Shown here: positions 51,001 through 64,000 of the stretch, piece after piece
Position numbering within the stretch: position 1 is the first letter of the stretch
How the letters are laid out: the number at the start of each line of letters is the position of its first letter
Source: Phoebastria nigripes
Taxonomy: Eukaryota; Chordata; Aves; Procellariiformes; Diomedeidae
Direction of reading: 5' to 3'
Length of the DNA: 64,000 nt
Assembly (NCBI GenBank): GCA_035582835.1
Contig: JAYKAV010002673.1
Location: forward strand, 499,620 to 563,619
Made by a program: the position numbers and the translations under genes
Notes under the pieces: model-generated
What the model was told of the DNA's origin: nothing
The model's database searches: none
The model's input: only the letters and a program-made list of their open reading frames with translations

Positions 51001-53304
51001 CCAGTAGCTCTTGTGTACTGCTTAATCAAAATAAGCAAAATTCCAGGGTAAGAACAGTGTTTCAGTTCCATCACTACCAGCAGCTCCTATTACTGCCAAA
51101 ATATCAGCTCATCACAGGACAGCCCCCTGAACAGCTTCACAGATCAAGTTGCCAGAGCACTGGGATGTAACAGCAATACAAAAAGGAGGCAGTCCATGTA
51201 AAGCAAGAGAAGTGCCCACGCGTGACTCCGCTAATTGCATCGCCAGGTAGGATGTTGTTTAAATATTAGCACAATTCCTACAGACATAGCATGCTCTGGG
51301 TTTTCCAAACATTCAAGTAGTAGCTTTGCTGTATAATAGTTGATATTTTCTGTTCAGCAGGCACAGGGCTTGAAAAGAAATAAGCTGCCATTGACTTGTC
51401 AAAGAGTAACCTTAGGAGGTGGTGGCAGCAGGACGAGAGAAGTGGGATCCATAGCCAGCTCCCAGGGTGAGAAAGGTTATCTCAGCTTCCCGTGGGTAAA
51501 ATTTCCTCCAGATTATTGACTGGGGAGGCTTTATGTTTTTTAGAATAGCAAATACAATAGTAGATACATACAAAATTTCCTCATATGCTTGCTGGAAATG
51601 AGATGCCACCTCCCTCCTCCTCCTCCTGAGTTTAGGTGCTCATGATCCAGGTTTCTGACTGCAGAGGGACAAAGTCCTCTGATATCCTCCCTTGTTGCTA
51701 TCAGAAGACTTTGTTTTTACCCCACAGAACAACTGTTTTGGAAACCCCTTCTATCATGATTTCTAATATCTACTGGTGTGCCTTCACACAGGTTGAAAGG
51801 AAATATGATTTTGGCAGCTTTGTAGGCCCATTTAGAGCCATTAGAGAAANGGTGAAAAAATGACACAGCCACACCAGTTTCACTCTGGGGCTGATATTTG
51901 GCAAAAAAAATGTGTTGCAGTGGAAATNCTTCTCATATCTCTTTTTGAGGATTGAGGAGGGCCAGCTTGATCCCATTCACAGCTAAGCATGTTTTCTTCC
52001 CTCCACAGGGACCAGAAACAAGAGGACAGGCCCAGGTAAAATCCCTCTGCCTCATGGGGACAGAAGAGCTCACATTGAGCATCTGAAGATTCATCATTTA
52101 CGGACAGAAGAGAAGATGGTTTAGAATACCCCCATTCCTATTATATATACTGTCAGATACATTTTCCTCTTGCTCCCTGGTGAACAGATTTTTATATTAA
52201 ATTTCATCGCTGTATTTTGTGAATTGCAGATATGTTTCTTTTTCTTCTTGGGTGACATTTACTCCTTACAGTGGCTTATCTCTACACTGTGACTTATATC
52301 TCATTTAAAACCTCAAAAGATTTGGCACATATGTGACACGCACGTTACAGTGTCCTCATATTGACACCTTCCATCAGGAATGAAACTCAAGTAAAGAGCT
52401 TTTTGGAACTAATACAGAGTCAAGCTACTAAGATAAAAGTCAGCAAGGCTTTTAAAAGATGTCAAAATGAAAATGTACTTCAGAGCAAGCTAGGAGCTTG
52501 AGTCTTCCTAGAAAAGATGCTGAGTCCTCAACTGATTTAAACCGGTATAGTTCTGTAAAGCATATGGAGCTATCATTTGTTTCCAGTTTCTCAGCTCTGG
52601 ACTTGCACATTCCCAATGCATCTTGGGTTGCGTAGCATAAAAGTTAAGATATCGAATCACTTGTATAATCTGATGATCAAGGACACATCATGCATATGAA
52701 AGAGTACCAGTGAGGACAAAAAAAGGCCCAGCAATCTTTTGCTGGCAGCCTTCTCCTTCAGAATATTTTATTAGACATGTACCCTGACTAAAACATGCAC
52801 CAGCACTCCTCTTGAGCTGTTCCCCTCTTGACTTGCAGAATTTCTTTTCTATATGAACAGCTTACTGTTCACAAGCAAGTGTGATTTATTTATTCAAAAC
52901 ATTTTCTCCAAGCTAGCCAAACCCTACCAAATTCAATTTAGTTTCAAATTAGCTACCTTGCTCATATCTTTACACCCCTAAATCTTGCTGCCCTCAGCCT
53001 CCCTAATTTATTTATTTTTTAATGTGAAAGTCTACCTTCTTCACCTCATAAAATAAAAAAAGAAGCCCTCACATTCCCAATGTATTCATTTTGGAGAGAG
53101 AATCAACACGAGCTTCAGTGAAGAGGCTGTTCAGAAAGTCAGGGGTTTGCTAAAACAGGGCTACCTTAATTACAGGCACTCCTAGAGCCGTAATATCTGT
53201 AGAACAGACTTTTTGTTTTAGTTGCTACAGTAATGAACCTCCAAATCCAATTAGCCTGCTTTTGGACTGAAATAACTCAGTGCTGATGATACCCCAGTTC
53301 CCAC

Positions 53305-53331
53305 AGTGGCCCAGAACTGAGCTGGGCCACT
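53305..53331. repeat. Perfect GC-rich 10-bp inverted repeat, 7-nt loop
   Basis: AGTGGCCCAG (53305-53314), loop AACTGAG, CTGGGCCACT (53322-53331). It is more stable than the AT-rich hairpins of the window. No T-run follows and no function is implied. Confidence 0.9.
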
Positions 53332-54360
53332 TGATCATCATTGGTGTGGGTCTGGCTTCTCCTGTCCTCTCGTGGATGTAATTGTCAAGGGATGTGCACT
53401 GGCTTGTAACCTTCAGCCTTTTAAATTTTACCTGCTATTACTGATTTTTAAAAATAGATTAAGACCTTCTGTGCTATTTTATGGCAAGTATCAAAGGTTT
53501 CAGTGAAAACTCAGAATGCAACCAGCATGTCCTAGTCTGCCATGCAGGAGCTTCTTTCCATAAGCCAATATCAAATATATACTTGGAGATCAGAAAAAAA
53601 TCCCTTCCAGTAGGACTGTTTGTCAGTACACTGTCTAGATATTTCATACATGAAATCAACTTTCAATTCATGGCCAGACTTTAATACCAGAGGATCATTA
53701 TGTGATGGCAAAACAACTCTCCCATTTCCTGAAAAGAGCATGCATTTTCTAAGTATAGCTGCTTACCATTTCAAAACCACCAAAATAAAAACCTCCAGCA
53801 TGAAGAAGTATGTTTGTAATAAGCTTTGGTATTACCATGAAAACACCTCAGCAAATATTCTGCTCCACGTCCTCTGAGGTAACACAGAGAAGCTGATAGT
53901 GTCTCTGCTTTGTAGTACTTCAAGGACAAAAACCTTGCAGAGTCAAAGGAAATAAAACAAAGAAGAAGGGNATAATATTTCCAAGCTCCAGGCAAGAATA
54001 ACTTTGAGTTGTCCAGAATACAACATCTTTTGCTCTAGACATGAGAACTATCCATAACACATACTTCTGCAAACACCACCTTCCCTTTCCCCAGAAGTTT
54101 CATGCTTTTTCCCTTGTGTCAGTCCTAGCACCCCTGCAGTAAGCTTGAGCAGCTCTCAGATCCAGCTTCAATCAACTTTTTTTCTCCTTTTTCTCTTTCT
54201 TTGGAGATGATAGTCTTCACACAGATCAGCAAGTCACTCCTCCCTTCTGGCAGCAGAGGCAGCAGAGCTGGCGGAGGGGAGGCAGCAGGAGCAGGCAGCT
54301 GGGGTGGAGGAGACGCGAGCGGCAAGGGCTGCCCCTTCCACCAGTCATGCAGCTTTAGGG

Positions 54361-54384
54361 CCAGGTTAGTCACAGCTAACCTGG
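54361..54384. repeat. Perfect 9-bp inverted repeat, 6-nt loop
   Basis: CCAGGTTAG (54361-54369), loop TCACAG, CTAACCTGG (54376-54384). It lies at the edge of a G-rich patch (about 54240-54330) that contains several AGG/CAG-rich runs. Confidence 0.85.
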
Positions 54385-57362
54385 TTTCTGATCACCCGGT
54401 GGGGTGGCTGCTCTCCCCTCGCATCCCTGCCCCTCTTCGCTCCTTCCACACAGGTCTGCTGGTGTAACTGCTTGTCCTGGCTCATGCCAACCTATACCTG
54501 GGATGTTATCGGGGTTATAGTAAGGGAACATAAATAACCTTGGGTAGCAATGCTGTCATCCTTTCCCACTCCTCCAAGGATCAGGACACATAGGCCTACT
54601 TTTTCCTTTTCTCCAGATCTGACACTAGGCTGTTCCTCTTTCATGCTTAAGCAAGCTTAGGTCTGTAGAGGGCTTCTAAGATATGATTCATCTGACCTGT
54701 TTCACAAATCTAGTTTAAGATGAGATGAATCATGTCCTACAACTGTTTATTCCTCTCCGCAGACTGCAAAGGGAGCTTGGGGACACTGACTCAGATTTAA
54801 ACCTCTGCATTATAAACCTCAAAAATTAGGTGATTTGAATCCCAGCATTCAGTTTCAACTAATAATGAACAAACAGAGAACGAGAGAAAAATCAGGGAAC
54901 TGGGCATGTGTGCAGATGACTCAGTGTTATTCACCATACTCAAGATTAGGGGAAAAAAAGAGTGAGAACTTCTAGGAGGATCTTGCCAAAGGCTCACAGA
55001 TAGCTGGGTAACACAAAGAAAATTCATGCTGGAAAAAGATAAGGAGTCTTGCAGGGAGTGTTTAAATTCTTTTTGTATTGTGAATGCCTCTGAAGTAACT
55101 GTTACTTCTCAACACAAAAATTTAGATATTGTTGCACACTCTAATTGACGAACACATCCTGAGAGTCAAAGAAGGTGAAGATAATTGTGGCAGTTGGGTT
55201 TGGTGTCGCTAGGTACATACATGCACATAATTGACACCGATCTTAAGCAAACTGCAAGACATTATCATTTCTAAAATAACGACAGTATAGCTATGCATAC
55301 CAGGTGAGAACTGGCAGTTTTGCTGCTGTTCTATAAATCATACAGTTCTCACAGCTACTAATCTGCTACAGATATCTTACTAGCTAGCAAAGTGATAGGA
55401 GAAAGAAGTACAGAAGAATAAAATGCCAAGAATAGAACCAGAGTCTCTTGATTGCTGCTTCAGAGGCTGCCTGTATGCTGGACTCTACCTCCTTTCTCTT
55501 TTTACTTCTATACAAATAGATATTTCTTATTATTTTCAGGGATGTATTCATATAAGAAAGTCTTTTTTTTTTCTTTTGAGATCAATTCATCTTTAGGAAA
55601 ATTTAGATCTCGCCCCACCCCAGTCCTGTTTTGTTACTTACTTTGCTATTCTTCTCATCTCACCTCCCTTGCTGGTCCTCCAGAACTTTCAACCTGATCA
55701 CTCTAATGTAGTGTCCCTATTTAGCAAGGGGCTTTAAAGCAATTATCTTTCATAGCAGTTCCCTGCTAATGCTGACCTGGAATTTCAGGCAATGTAAGCC
55801 AGAGCCAGTGAGCAAGGAGCCACAAGGTTCTTCTCCTCCATCTCAGTATTCAGTGCTTCTGGTATTTTCGTTCTTCTTGAAGGCAGACTGACTTTTGGAC
55901 ATCTGAGTAATTCTTACTCTTAGGAATGTGCATCCTGTGTATTGTCCAGTCTTAACTCATACTGATAACTGTTTTCATTAGGCAGTTTGTGGAAATTCTT
56001 CCTTTCATTAGCAAAAATATCCCTGGGAAGGCTATGTCCAGCTGGAAAGGGAACACTCTCATTTGGGGACTATTTAGGAAAGAAACAGATACTTTTATGC
56101 ATAAACCCCCTTTTTTCAGAAAAAACAAAACAAAATAATTTTTCTAAAGGTACAGCTCGGGCAAGGTACCAGGTGGACAAAAAATGGATACTTGAGTCTT
56201 TCTCCTGTTCAAAAATCTAGCTTGTGCCTGACAGTCTTTGCCACTGCCCTTTACGCCAGCTCTAGAGAAAAGGACTACCTGTACAGATAAGTCTTTACAT
56301 TCCCATTCAGTCTTTGGACTTTCTGGAGATACTTTCATCAGCTAAACTCATTTTAAAAAAGCATTGGTGAGATACTCCTCCAGGTCTGAATTTCTCACCT
56401 GCAGAAGGGGTGCAAGGTACGGAGCAATGCGTTAGTCGTGCTACAGTGANGGCAGCCAAGCTTGCTGGATTGGTCAACAGAGATGTATAGCTAAGGTAAA
56501 AGCGTAACAAGTGTATGAAGCTATTTCTGTATGCATCTGCTCTCTAATTAGTGGGGAGGAAACCAGCAGCAGGTAGAAGGGTCTGTCTTTTTTGAGGCAA
56601 TACTCTCAGTACTCTTTTTTCCTTTGGTGCACACCCTTCAGGGACAAACCTTTAAGAGGGGGGGAGGGAGAAAATAGATTCTCGTTAGTCTGCTTATACC
56701 CAAGTATAACTCAAATATAGGTAAACTGGATTTTTTTTCCATTCTCTTACCTCAGAAAGAGGTAATAATGAACTCAGAAAGACAAACCTCTCTTAAATTT
56801 TGCATCCTCTGCAGGGAATTAGTAATGTATGAAATTATTCTTCCTACCCTTTCTGAGGTATTATCGGGGTTTGGTTAATGAAGAAGCTTGGAATTCTCCT
56901 CACCATGGATTACTATTTCTAATATGGTGATAGCTGTGATCCTGACACTATGAAGAAGGGGAGTAGAGAGCTGCAACTGGCAGGATACTGGATCTGAGGA
57001 CTTATGAAGGTTTTTGATTTCTGCTTAATGCCAAACTAGCATTTTTGGGGAAGATAACCCCACACACATTGGGAAAGAAATCAGATGATAACTTTTATGC
57101 AGTCGAGCATGCTATTCTAGCAGACTACCTTTAACAGCAGGTCCGGATCTGAACGCTACCTTTTGAATACATTTTGAATTGCTGCAGAGCCCCAGATTAG
57201 CAGCGCTGCAAGATCAAAAGGCTCTGATGCAAAATTTTGGTGCAGCATGCCGCAACATATAAAAACCACACTGCCTGTTTTTAGCAGATTCTCACCCACC
57301 ATAGTGCCTCCTTAAGTCTATGTTTAGGGCTCAGCTCAACTCGCACCTGTAGAGGGCTGAAT

Positions 57363-57650
57363 CTGGCCTCCGACGCCATNGCGTGCATTCTGTAACCCAC
57401 CCCGGCGCTGGGTGGGGTGGTGGGTCCCCTTCCCACCTCCCCTCCCTCGTTCGGGAAAGGGCAGCGCAGCTGATCCAGGACCCATCTGGGAAAGTGTGTC
57501 AGCTCTACCTGGGGGAAAGGGGGGAGCAGGACCGCAGCGAGACTCGAAGCGACCACCCAGCCCCAGCTTCCCGTGTGGGCATAGGGGCCGCGTGCTTCCT
57601 CCGGTTACTTCACAAAAGTGACACAGATCTCCTTGACCACTATTTTTGGG
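57363..57650. other. Small CpG cluster in DHRSX intron
   Basis: At least a dozen CpG sites occur within about 290 bp (for example GACGCC, CCGGCGCTGG, TCGTTCGGG, CCGCAGCGAG, GGCCGCGTG), unlike the CpG-poor surroundings. Overlapping open frames occur on both strands (120 codons on the minus strand), as expected of GC-rich DNA. It could be a small regulatory island; no promoter motif was identified. Confidence 0.4.
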
Positions 57651-60600
57651 GCCGAAGTAAATTTGGTTAGCTGTGTATAAAGCTCTGGAACAACACATTT
57701 TTAATGGTCAGGTAGAGTGCTAATTTAAGNGTAAATTATATATTTGGGTTAGCAGCTTGGCTGCTTTGTTGTTTGGTTCTTTCAGACTACTTGGATGGCA
57801 GCCATCAATGCTCTGTGATTTATCTCTATTTAATTTTTCCACTTTTTCAGACCCTTGGCTGTTGATAATTCAATTTCTGGCAACTGCGGTCCTTCACTCC
57901 CCATTATAAATTATACCCCAAGGCAGACATACTGCCATCTGCACTGTAACGGTGGTGGTAGCTAGTGGATGTGAAGAGGCAAATGTCCAGATGCCACTTC
58001 GGCTCTGAAATAGCTTTAATATACAAATGATGTTTGGATTAGAAATACCCTCTGAATCCAAATATTAGCCTCTCAGAAACATTAGGGTACTCTCCCAAGG
58101 GACCCCTCCACCCTATACTCGACTTCTGCATATTGCTTGTCCCGACAGTTTTAATGGGTGCAGAAAACTAAGGATTTTCCTTTGCCCCATCTCCAAAATC
58201 ATCAAAGGAGGAACTAATCCCCATCCAGTCATCCTTCATACACACTCGTTTCACTTCCCTGGTCTTCCCTTATCCTCTCCTCCCAATCTCCATGCTCTCC
58301 AGAAGAAATCTTCTTTCAGGAGGTTTGCGCCTACAGCAAACCATCAGCTTCTGCTTTCCTGAGAAATATACCCCATTCCCAGCTGCCGGCAGCAGCTCTC
58401 TGCAGGCTGCAGGCACAGCACAGCAGCACAAGGCACTGCTGCATGTAAGAGCTGGGAGGCATCATCCCCTCTCCAGCGAGCCTGGAAACGATACAAGTCT
58501 TGACCTGAATTAAAGAGGGATGATTATATTTTAGGCAGAAATTACCCCAAAATCTTTCTAAAAAGCTCAACAAGGACGTAACCTNCAGACAGCGAGGTGG
58601 AAAAAAACCGTGAGAATGGCTGAAGTATGCCCACACTTGTAGCACAGGGCTCCTGGCAAGAAGAGAGAGCCTTGCCCCACACTGGGCATTGCACAGATCA
58701 GCACCAGTATAGCCCATCTTTCTGACCTCCCATGTGACACAGGGCCTGACCCTACAGTTACGCATTCCCGAGTCCAACCTATAATTTCTCGATGAGCTAC
58801 AGCACAGCTTGATGAGCTATTAGCTGAGGGAAGCTAGCAAGAAACAAGGATGCTACTTCTTCTCCATGGGGCTAGTTTTCTTGAGATGTGGAAAACCCGT
58901 GTGGCCACAGTTGTATCTTCCTGTCCTCTGATGAGAAAGGAGGACAACAGTGGTTATCTTGAGTGATAACCAAGGGGGTGGAGAGTTGTTCATGACACCA
59001 CTGGAGAATTTCTTTGCTCCCTACTATGTCTCCTTGGATAAATATTTAGATTTATAAACTGCAAGTTTATTGGTATTTCCTAAGCAGAGATTCACCTGAC
59101 ATTATCCAGGCAGAGTTTCATCCACCCAAATGGTTCAGTATCTGTCTAATAACGTATCTTCAAAGTTTCTGGACTTCACAGTGAGAAAGTTGTAATTTGC
59201 TCCTTTTTGATAGGCACAGCTATCTATAATACACATCCAAACAGTCTGCGTGGATGACTTCCCACAGTATTCAGCCTTTGTTTCTGTTTGAAAATTACCT
59301 TCCCAAAGAGAATGAGGTGAAGCAGAAACGCTCACTAACACCCATTCTCTATTAAACTGTTCTGAAAGTCATGAAGAAAAAGGTAAATTGATCACAAATA
59401 TTTCCTGTCCCTATTTTGGAAACAACTGCATTCTTCTTCTCTGAAGACATCTCTTTGCTGTTGCCTCAGCTAAGTCAATGAGGAAGAAAGTGAAGCCGGA
59501 GCCAGAGAGAACAGAGAACAATTTAAGACATTTGGGCAACCTGGAATGTAATTTTGCTGGAGGGCAATATTCACTTTCCACATCATTTTGTTTTTGTGGA
59601 ATAAAGGACTTGTTACAGCTTGGCAATGCTTTTTAGGAGATTTAAATTTCTAACAGAAAACAAACCGTTTAAGACGCTTGACTCGCATTGTTCCAAATTA
59701 CTACATTCTTTAGCTCTAATCAAGCCGGTTTTGATCATTGCTCTTTTAAGATACATTTTCTTAACATAAGCAGAAGTTACATTGTCTCTGCATAAGCTGT
59801 GACTCACAGCTATGATTTTATACTACTTTAATGTAGGACTTTTCAAAACTCTCTCAAAAAATCTGTGTATGCAACTAGTACATCAGCAAAGATTTTCAAG
59901 AAATGATTTTTTTTTTTTTTTCAGAATTATCAATGCTGACACCTATTTTAACACTGGCAACTGTGGCTACAATATCCAGCCAATAATTTTTTTACCTCAG
60001 TTGGAGTGAGCAGCAACCATTAAAAGGCAAAGAGTGTGCAATCAAGGTATGTGAGTGACCACTGATGACATTTCAAAAGTTACAGGTTATGTTTCACCCA
60101 TGAAGTTGAGTAGACAGACATTTGTACTGACATTTGTACTCCATGCTCGGAGCAGGGAGTCCTTCCACGCTCCTCTAGATTGACAGGGTTAGTTTGCCCA
60201 CAAAGAGAGCAGTTTCTTATTCCCCTTTGCCCTTGGCTTCCTGACTACTACGCTTTGCGGCTGAAGTGAATCCACTCTTAGCAAGGGCCAGTGTATGCTG
60301 CTCCTTTTTTTCCTGGGAGTAGGGTTGTGGTGCATTTTGCGTAATACCTGGCAGGACAGCTTAGCCTGAAGCAGAAATCCAGGGCAACATCTTTCCTCCT
60401 CTGTGTCACTTCTCTATTTCCCTCTACTGCAGTTTCATATTTGTATTCTTTCAGTCCCTCTTTAAAATCTGGTTTTGCTTTTGGTAAGGGAGGGCGTAAA
60501 TTACACATCCCTCCTTCCAACAGGATTCTGTCTTTTGGAGCTTTTCAATGAAAGGAGGGGGAAGAGGATGCGTCTGGTACTTACGAAACAGTGGGAGCAA

Positions 60601-60934
60601 TCCTTCTAGTGGCTGGAAATACACATCTCAAGAAGAATGTGTGTCGTGCATTAATTCCTGGCAGAAACATCTAATCTGTCACTTCAAACTATAAGATTTT
60701 GTTTTAACTACAAGAGGGAAAATAAGACCAAGTTACTAGTGGGGAAGTGACAAAACTGATGACTGACACAAGAGAGAAACTTAGAGCTGGTATTTAAACA
60801 ATTTAAAGAACATACCCGTGCGCTCTCAGAGGTTATCTGAATACTTCTGTTATACTGTGGTCAGCTTGTGATAAAGCCACCTATTAATAACAGTCAGACT
60901 TGGAATCCAAGAATGTTTAGAGATACTCTTCGTA

Positions 60935-61217
60935 AAAAAAGAAAAGAAAAGAAAAGAAAAGAGAAGAGAAGAAAAGAAAAAAGAGAAGAAAAGAGAAGAA
61001 AAGAAAAAAGAGAAGAAAAGAGAAGAAAAGAGAAGANNNNNNNNNNNNNNNNNNNNNNNNNNNNNNNNNNNNNNNNNNNNNNNNNNNNNNNNNNNNNNNN
61101 NNNNNNNNNNNNNNNNNNNNNNNNNNNNNNNNNNNNNNNNNNNNNNGAAAAGAAAAGAAAAGAAAAGAAAAGAAAAGAAAAGAAAAGAAAAGAAAAGAAA
61201 AGAAAAGAAAAGAAAAG

Positions 61218-61248
<31 letters not shown>

Positions 61249-61319
61249 GGAAAGGAAAGGAAAGGAAAGGAAAGGAAAGGAAAGGAAAGGAAAGGAAAGG
61301 AAAGGAAAGGAAAGGAAAG
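60935..61319 (+). repeat. Composite pentanucleotide microsatellite (AAAAG)n to (AAAGG)n spanning an assembly gap
   Basis: Left of the gap are interrupted GAAAA units mixed with GAGAA and AAAAAAG variants (60935-61036). Right of it are about 19 uninterrupted GAAAA units (61147-61241), an AAAG/AAAAG junction, then about 14 GGAAA units (61249-61319). The purine strand is plus, which is template-opposite for DHRSX. The total length is unknown because of the gap. Open frames of Phe/Leu/Ser-rich or Lys/Glu-rich type across it are repeat translations, not proteins. Confidence 0.97.
61037..61146. other. Assembly gap, 110 N, inside the AAAAG microsatellite
   Basis: A run of 110 N bases with the same pentanucleotide repeat on both sides. 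The assembler probably could not resolve the repeat length. Confidence 0.99.
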
Positions 61320-64000
61320 AAATACAAGTGGTATTGATTCTGTAGCACACCTCGGGTAAAAAAATCTTGAAAGCTGAAGTGCTCTGCAAAAGCACAAGCA
61401 AGATGGAAGAAGGAAACTTTAATTTGGAATGAAAATCCAATGGCTTGATACAAAGTTCTACCAACGTAGCTCCAAAATCAAATGCAAGTCAAACACCATG
61501 CCTGGTTTAGTGGAACCTTAAAAGTACACTGGATCATGCACAGATATTCCAACTTAATTTTCTTAGGATACAAATCAATAAGAAAGAAGTTTTAAAAATG
61601 TACTTTTCTCAACATCACTCAAATTCATCTAGAAACAGCAGGAAAAGCTCTAATATTGTCCAAGTGACCAAAACTTACCACTTTCACATTTTGAGCAGAT
61701 CTCACTCCTTTCAAACACTCAGAAAGAAAAACGCAGACTGCAGATCCTTATAAAAGACAATTCTAGAAAAGCCACTAGTCATGAAAAACCCTGACCTAAG
61801 TATGCAGGTGAGTCAGGAAAGATTATCACGCAACATGGATTATATATTTAAAACACCACACGATTAGAAGAGCCATAGAAAAAGGTGTGATTTTTCCTAC
61901 AAATAGAGGGAGATTCCCGTAGGCCTTACTGCAGTTACGGTTTAGTGGGATCCCTTTGAAGCAAAAGGATGAGCTATCATGTGTGAGAACATCAAAGTAG
62001 GCAAATGACGACACATTAGTGTGGCAAATGCTAGGACTTTCAGTTACCTGTTCACAGCTCTGCATTTCTGCAGGGCAGTGTGGATAGCATACCAATGTGT
62101 ACAAGGATGGCCCGTATACTTGGTCTGTGACGATAACAAATGATAAGACTATCAGATTCACAACAAAGCATGGAACTGAAAAATTTCTAACTCAAAGCTC
62201 TTATTACATTACCCAATCTACCTGAAAAGAATGCAGTGGGAAAAACTGGTATGAATTTTGAAAAAGCATTAAAAAATCATCAGACCATGCAGAAGACAAC
62301 TCTGTAACCTATGAGCTATTTCCTGGCCACTTATCACATTTATTCCAGCAGTCTCTGTCCTCGATCCATTAAAATGCAGCATTAGCTGGAGAAAGTATTC
62401 AGTACTATTTGAGTGAGAGCTGCTTGGACCCGAGGTTTCAAACAGGTTTGTAAGCAAAATTGCCAGAGTTTATCAAGAAGGGTAAAATACAGCAAACTAA
62501 TTATATACATTTGTAATTAATTCTTTGTCTATTGAAATGCTAAAATTGATCTGTGACAAATAATTATTAAGAACTCTTATAAGTGAAAATACAATGGCAA
62601 TTTTCTAAATTAATTTAATGGCTGACTTACTTTAATTAGTGGTAAATTATTTATTGCAAGTTCTTTAATCACCTTCTATTTACACAAGGGAGCCACAATC
62701 TTGGTTAAGCTATAGAAATCACTGCAATAATAAACAATAAAAGATATTATCAATCCTTACGGTTTTGTCTGGGTTTGTGGAAAAGAAAGCAAAAGAGCTG
62801 GAAGACTCTTGATTTTTATTTTACTCTATAAGGTTGTGTACAAACAACTTAATTGCAGTTAAAGTTAGGAAGCATGGAGTAAACAGACCTTCACAAATCA
62901 TGGGTATATCCACATGCACTATGTCATATCCTTTCATAAACTCATCAGCTTCTACTTTGGAAATAGGTCTTTTCTCTGGTAGTTATGGGAAGCCTGATCC
63001 ATAATCTCACTTCTCCAGCTGATGGGAAACTAACTTCTAGCCTGAACCTATTCATGGCTAGTTTATACGTCATTGTTTTTGTAAATTGTCTTTTACTGTA
63101 AATTTATTTGTACTGTTTTTATTATTTGCCCTATTGACATAGCCATGGGCAGCAAGAGTATCCTCTCTCGCGTTTAATTATTTTTGGACAAAACCAGCCA
63201 AGTTCATTTAGTCTTTTTTTGTTAAAGCAGACTCTCTGTTTACCTCAGAAAGCCTTCTCTATTTCAGTTTGTGTTCACTTTGTTGAACACACAGAGCAGG
63301 ACAGTACTCTGTATTTTAGATGGAATTCAACCTAAGTTGGTACTGATATTTCCTAATTTTCTTTGGGTATACAGCACCAAATACATCTTAAGATCATTTA
63401 CCTTTTTCACAGATATATGAAAGCCTAAGCTGCTACAGCAGTGGCTTATCTTTGTCACCTTTAGTCATCCTAATAACACTGAATCCACTGATGTCCTCCT
63501 TTTCCTCAGTTATTTTTAACAGATGAGCTTCGAGTTTATAGCTGAAAACTTATTTTATGTTATGGCTCAGGGAAGCCTTTTGATACAGATAGACAAAAAG
63601 CATCTCAGTGTTAACACTTTGCCGCTTATTAGCACAGCATACTTCTGCTGAATTTCATTGCACCACACAGAGCTTCATTTGAGATGATTAAAATTTAATA
63701 TCAAGACGTTCAACTTAGCCATGCTGGAAAATCTGCCATTAAAATTCTTTTAAGTCTCATCATACCAATCCAGGGAAAAATCAACTATGACAAGCTTGGA
63801 AGAGTTCACATTTAAATAATAATAATAACTCTTTGTCCTCCATACAGGGAATATAGAGAAAGTCACGACCAAATATCACAGTGACTTTTTAACACACTAC
63901 CCCTTCTTCTTTGCTAGATCTTTGGGGAAATATAGGTAGCAAAATGGGAGGGCAGAAGAAAGGGCAGTATTTTGAGGCAAAGGTTGCTGATCTCACCAAA

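Larger units (their letters stand above)
43105..64000 (-). other. DHRSX intron upstream of the 102-nt exon (partial)
   Basis: At least 20.9 kb, bounded by the acceptor AG at 43106-43105 and running off the right edge. It holds a solo LTR (43591-44000), GC-rich patches (about 44870-45010 and 57363-57650), an unexplained 132-codon open frame (47695-48093), inverted repeats (53305-53331 and 54361-54384) and the pentanucleotide microsatellite with an N gap (about 60935-61319). I looked on the minus strand for an exon with the TGxxxGIG cofactor loop and did not see one. It should lie further upstream, outside the window. Confidence 0.75.

Noticed and set aside
60850..61464. Long minus-strand frames rich in Phe, Leu and Ser, and plus-strand Lys/Glu-rich frames
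   Set aside because: They are translations of the AAAAG/AAAGG microsatellite read through a gap of N bases; no protein is implied.

Overview
The window is nuclear DNA from a vertebrate, almost certainly a bird. It contains two CR1 LINE 3' fragments with avian-type tails, a solo LTR of a family that is abundant in bird genomes, and well-spaced coding exons in long introns. Base composition is AT-rich. Scattered single N bases and two N blocks (140 and 110 bases) point to a draft assembly. Nothing prokaryotic is present: no operons, ribosome binding sites or CRISPR arrays.

One gene can be supported: DHRSX, on the minus strand. DHRSX is a short-chain dehydrogenase/reductase; the human enzyme acts in dolichol synthesis. 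Three internal coding exons lie at 43003-43104 (102 nt), 27982-28189 (208 nt) and 10053-10260 (208 nt). All have GT/AG splice sites and their phases join without a break. Together they carry the NNAG motif, the catalytic serine region, the YxxxK motif and the PG motif. The N-terminal exons (membrane anchor and TGxxxGxG cofactor loop) should lie beyond 64000 and the C-terminal exon(s) before position 1; neither was found here. The rest of the window is therefore DHRSX intron sequence, at least 10.0, 17.7, 14.8 and 20.9 kb in turn from left to right.

Layout: 1-10052, intron after the last visible exon. 10053-10260, exon with the catalytic YxxxK. 10261-27981, intron with a minus-strand CR1 (13254-13530), a plus-strand solo LTR with a 5-bp target duplication (20288-20847), a CCAAT/GC-box/E2F-like cluster (about 25413-25615), a plus-strand CR1 interrupted by a gap (about 26430-26970) and a GC-rich block (27118-27590). 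27982-28189, central exon. 28190-43002, intron with several perfect inverted repeats, most notably two back-to-back hairpins at 33528-33594. 43003-43104, exon. 43105-64000, intron with a second solo LTR in the same orientation as the gene (43591-44000, 5-bp target duplication), an unexplained open frame with a leader-like hydrophobic segment (47695-48093), a small CpG cluster (57363-57650) and a pentanucleotide microsatellite that spans an assembly gap (about 60935-61319).

I found no new multi-gene system. The best leads are the gene-oriented LTR about 0.5 kb upstream of a DHRSX exon, the double hairpin, the composite AAAAG/AAAGG repeat and the 132-codon open frame.
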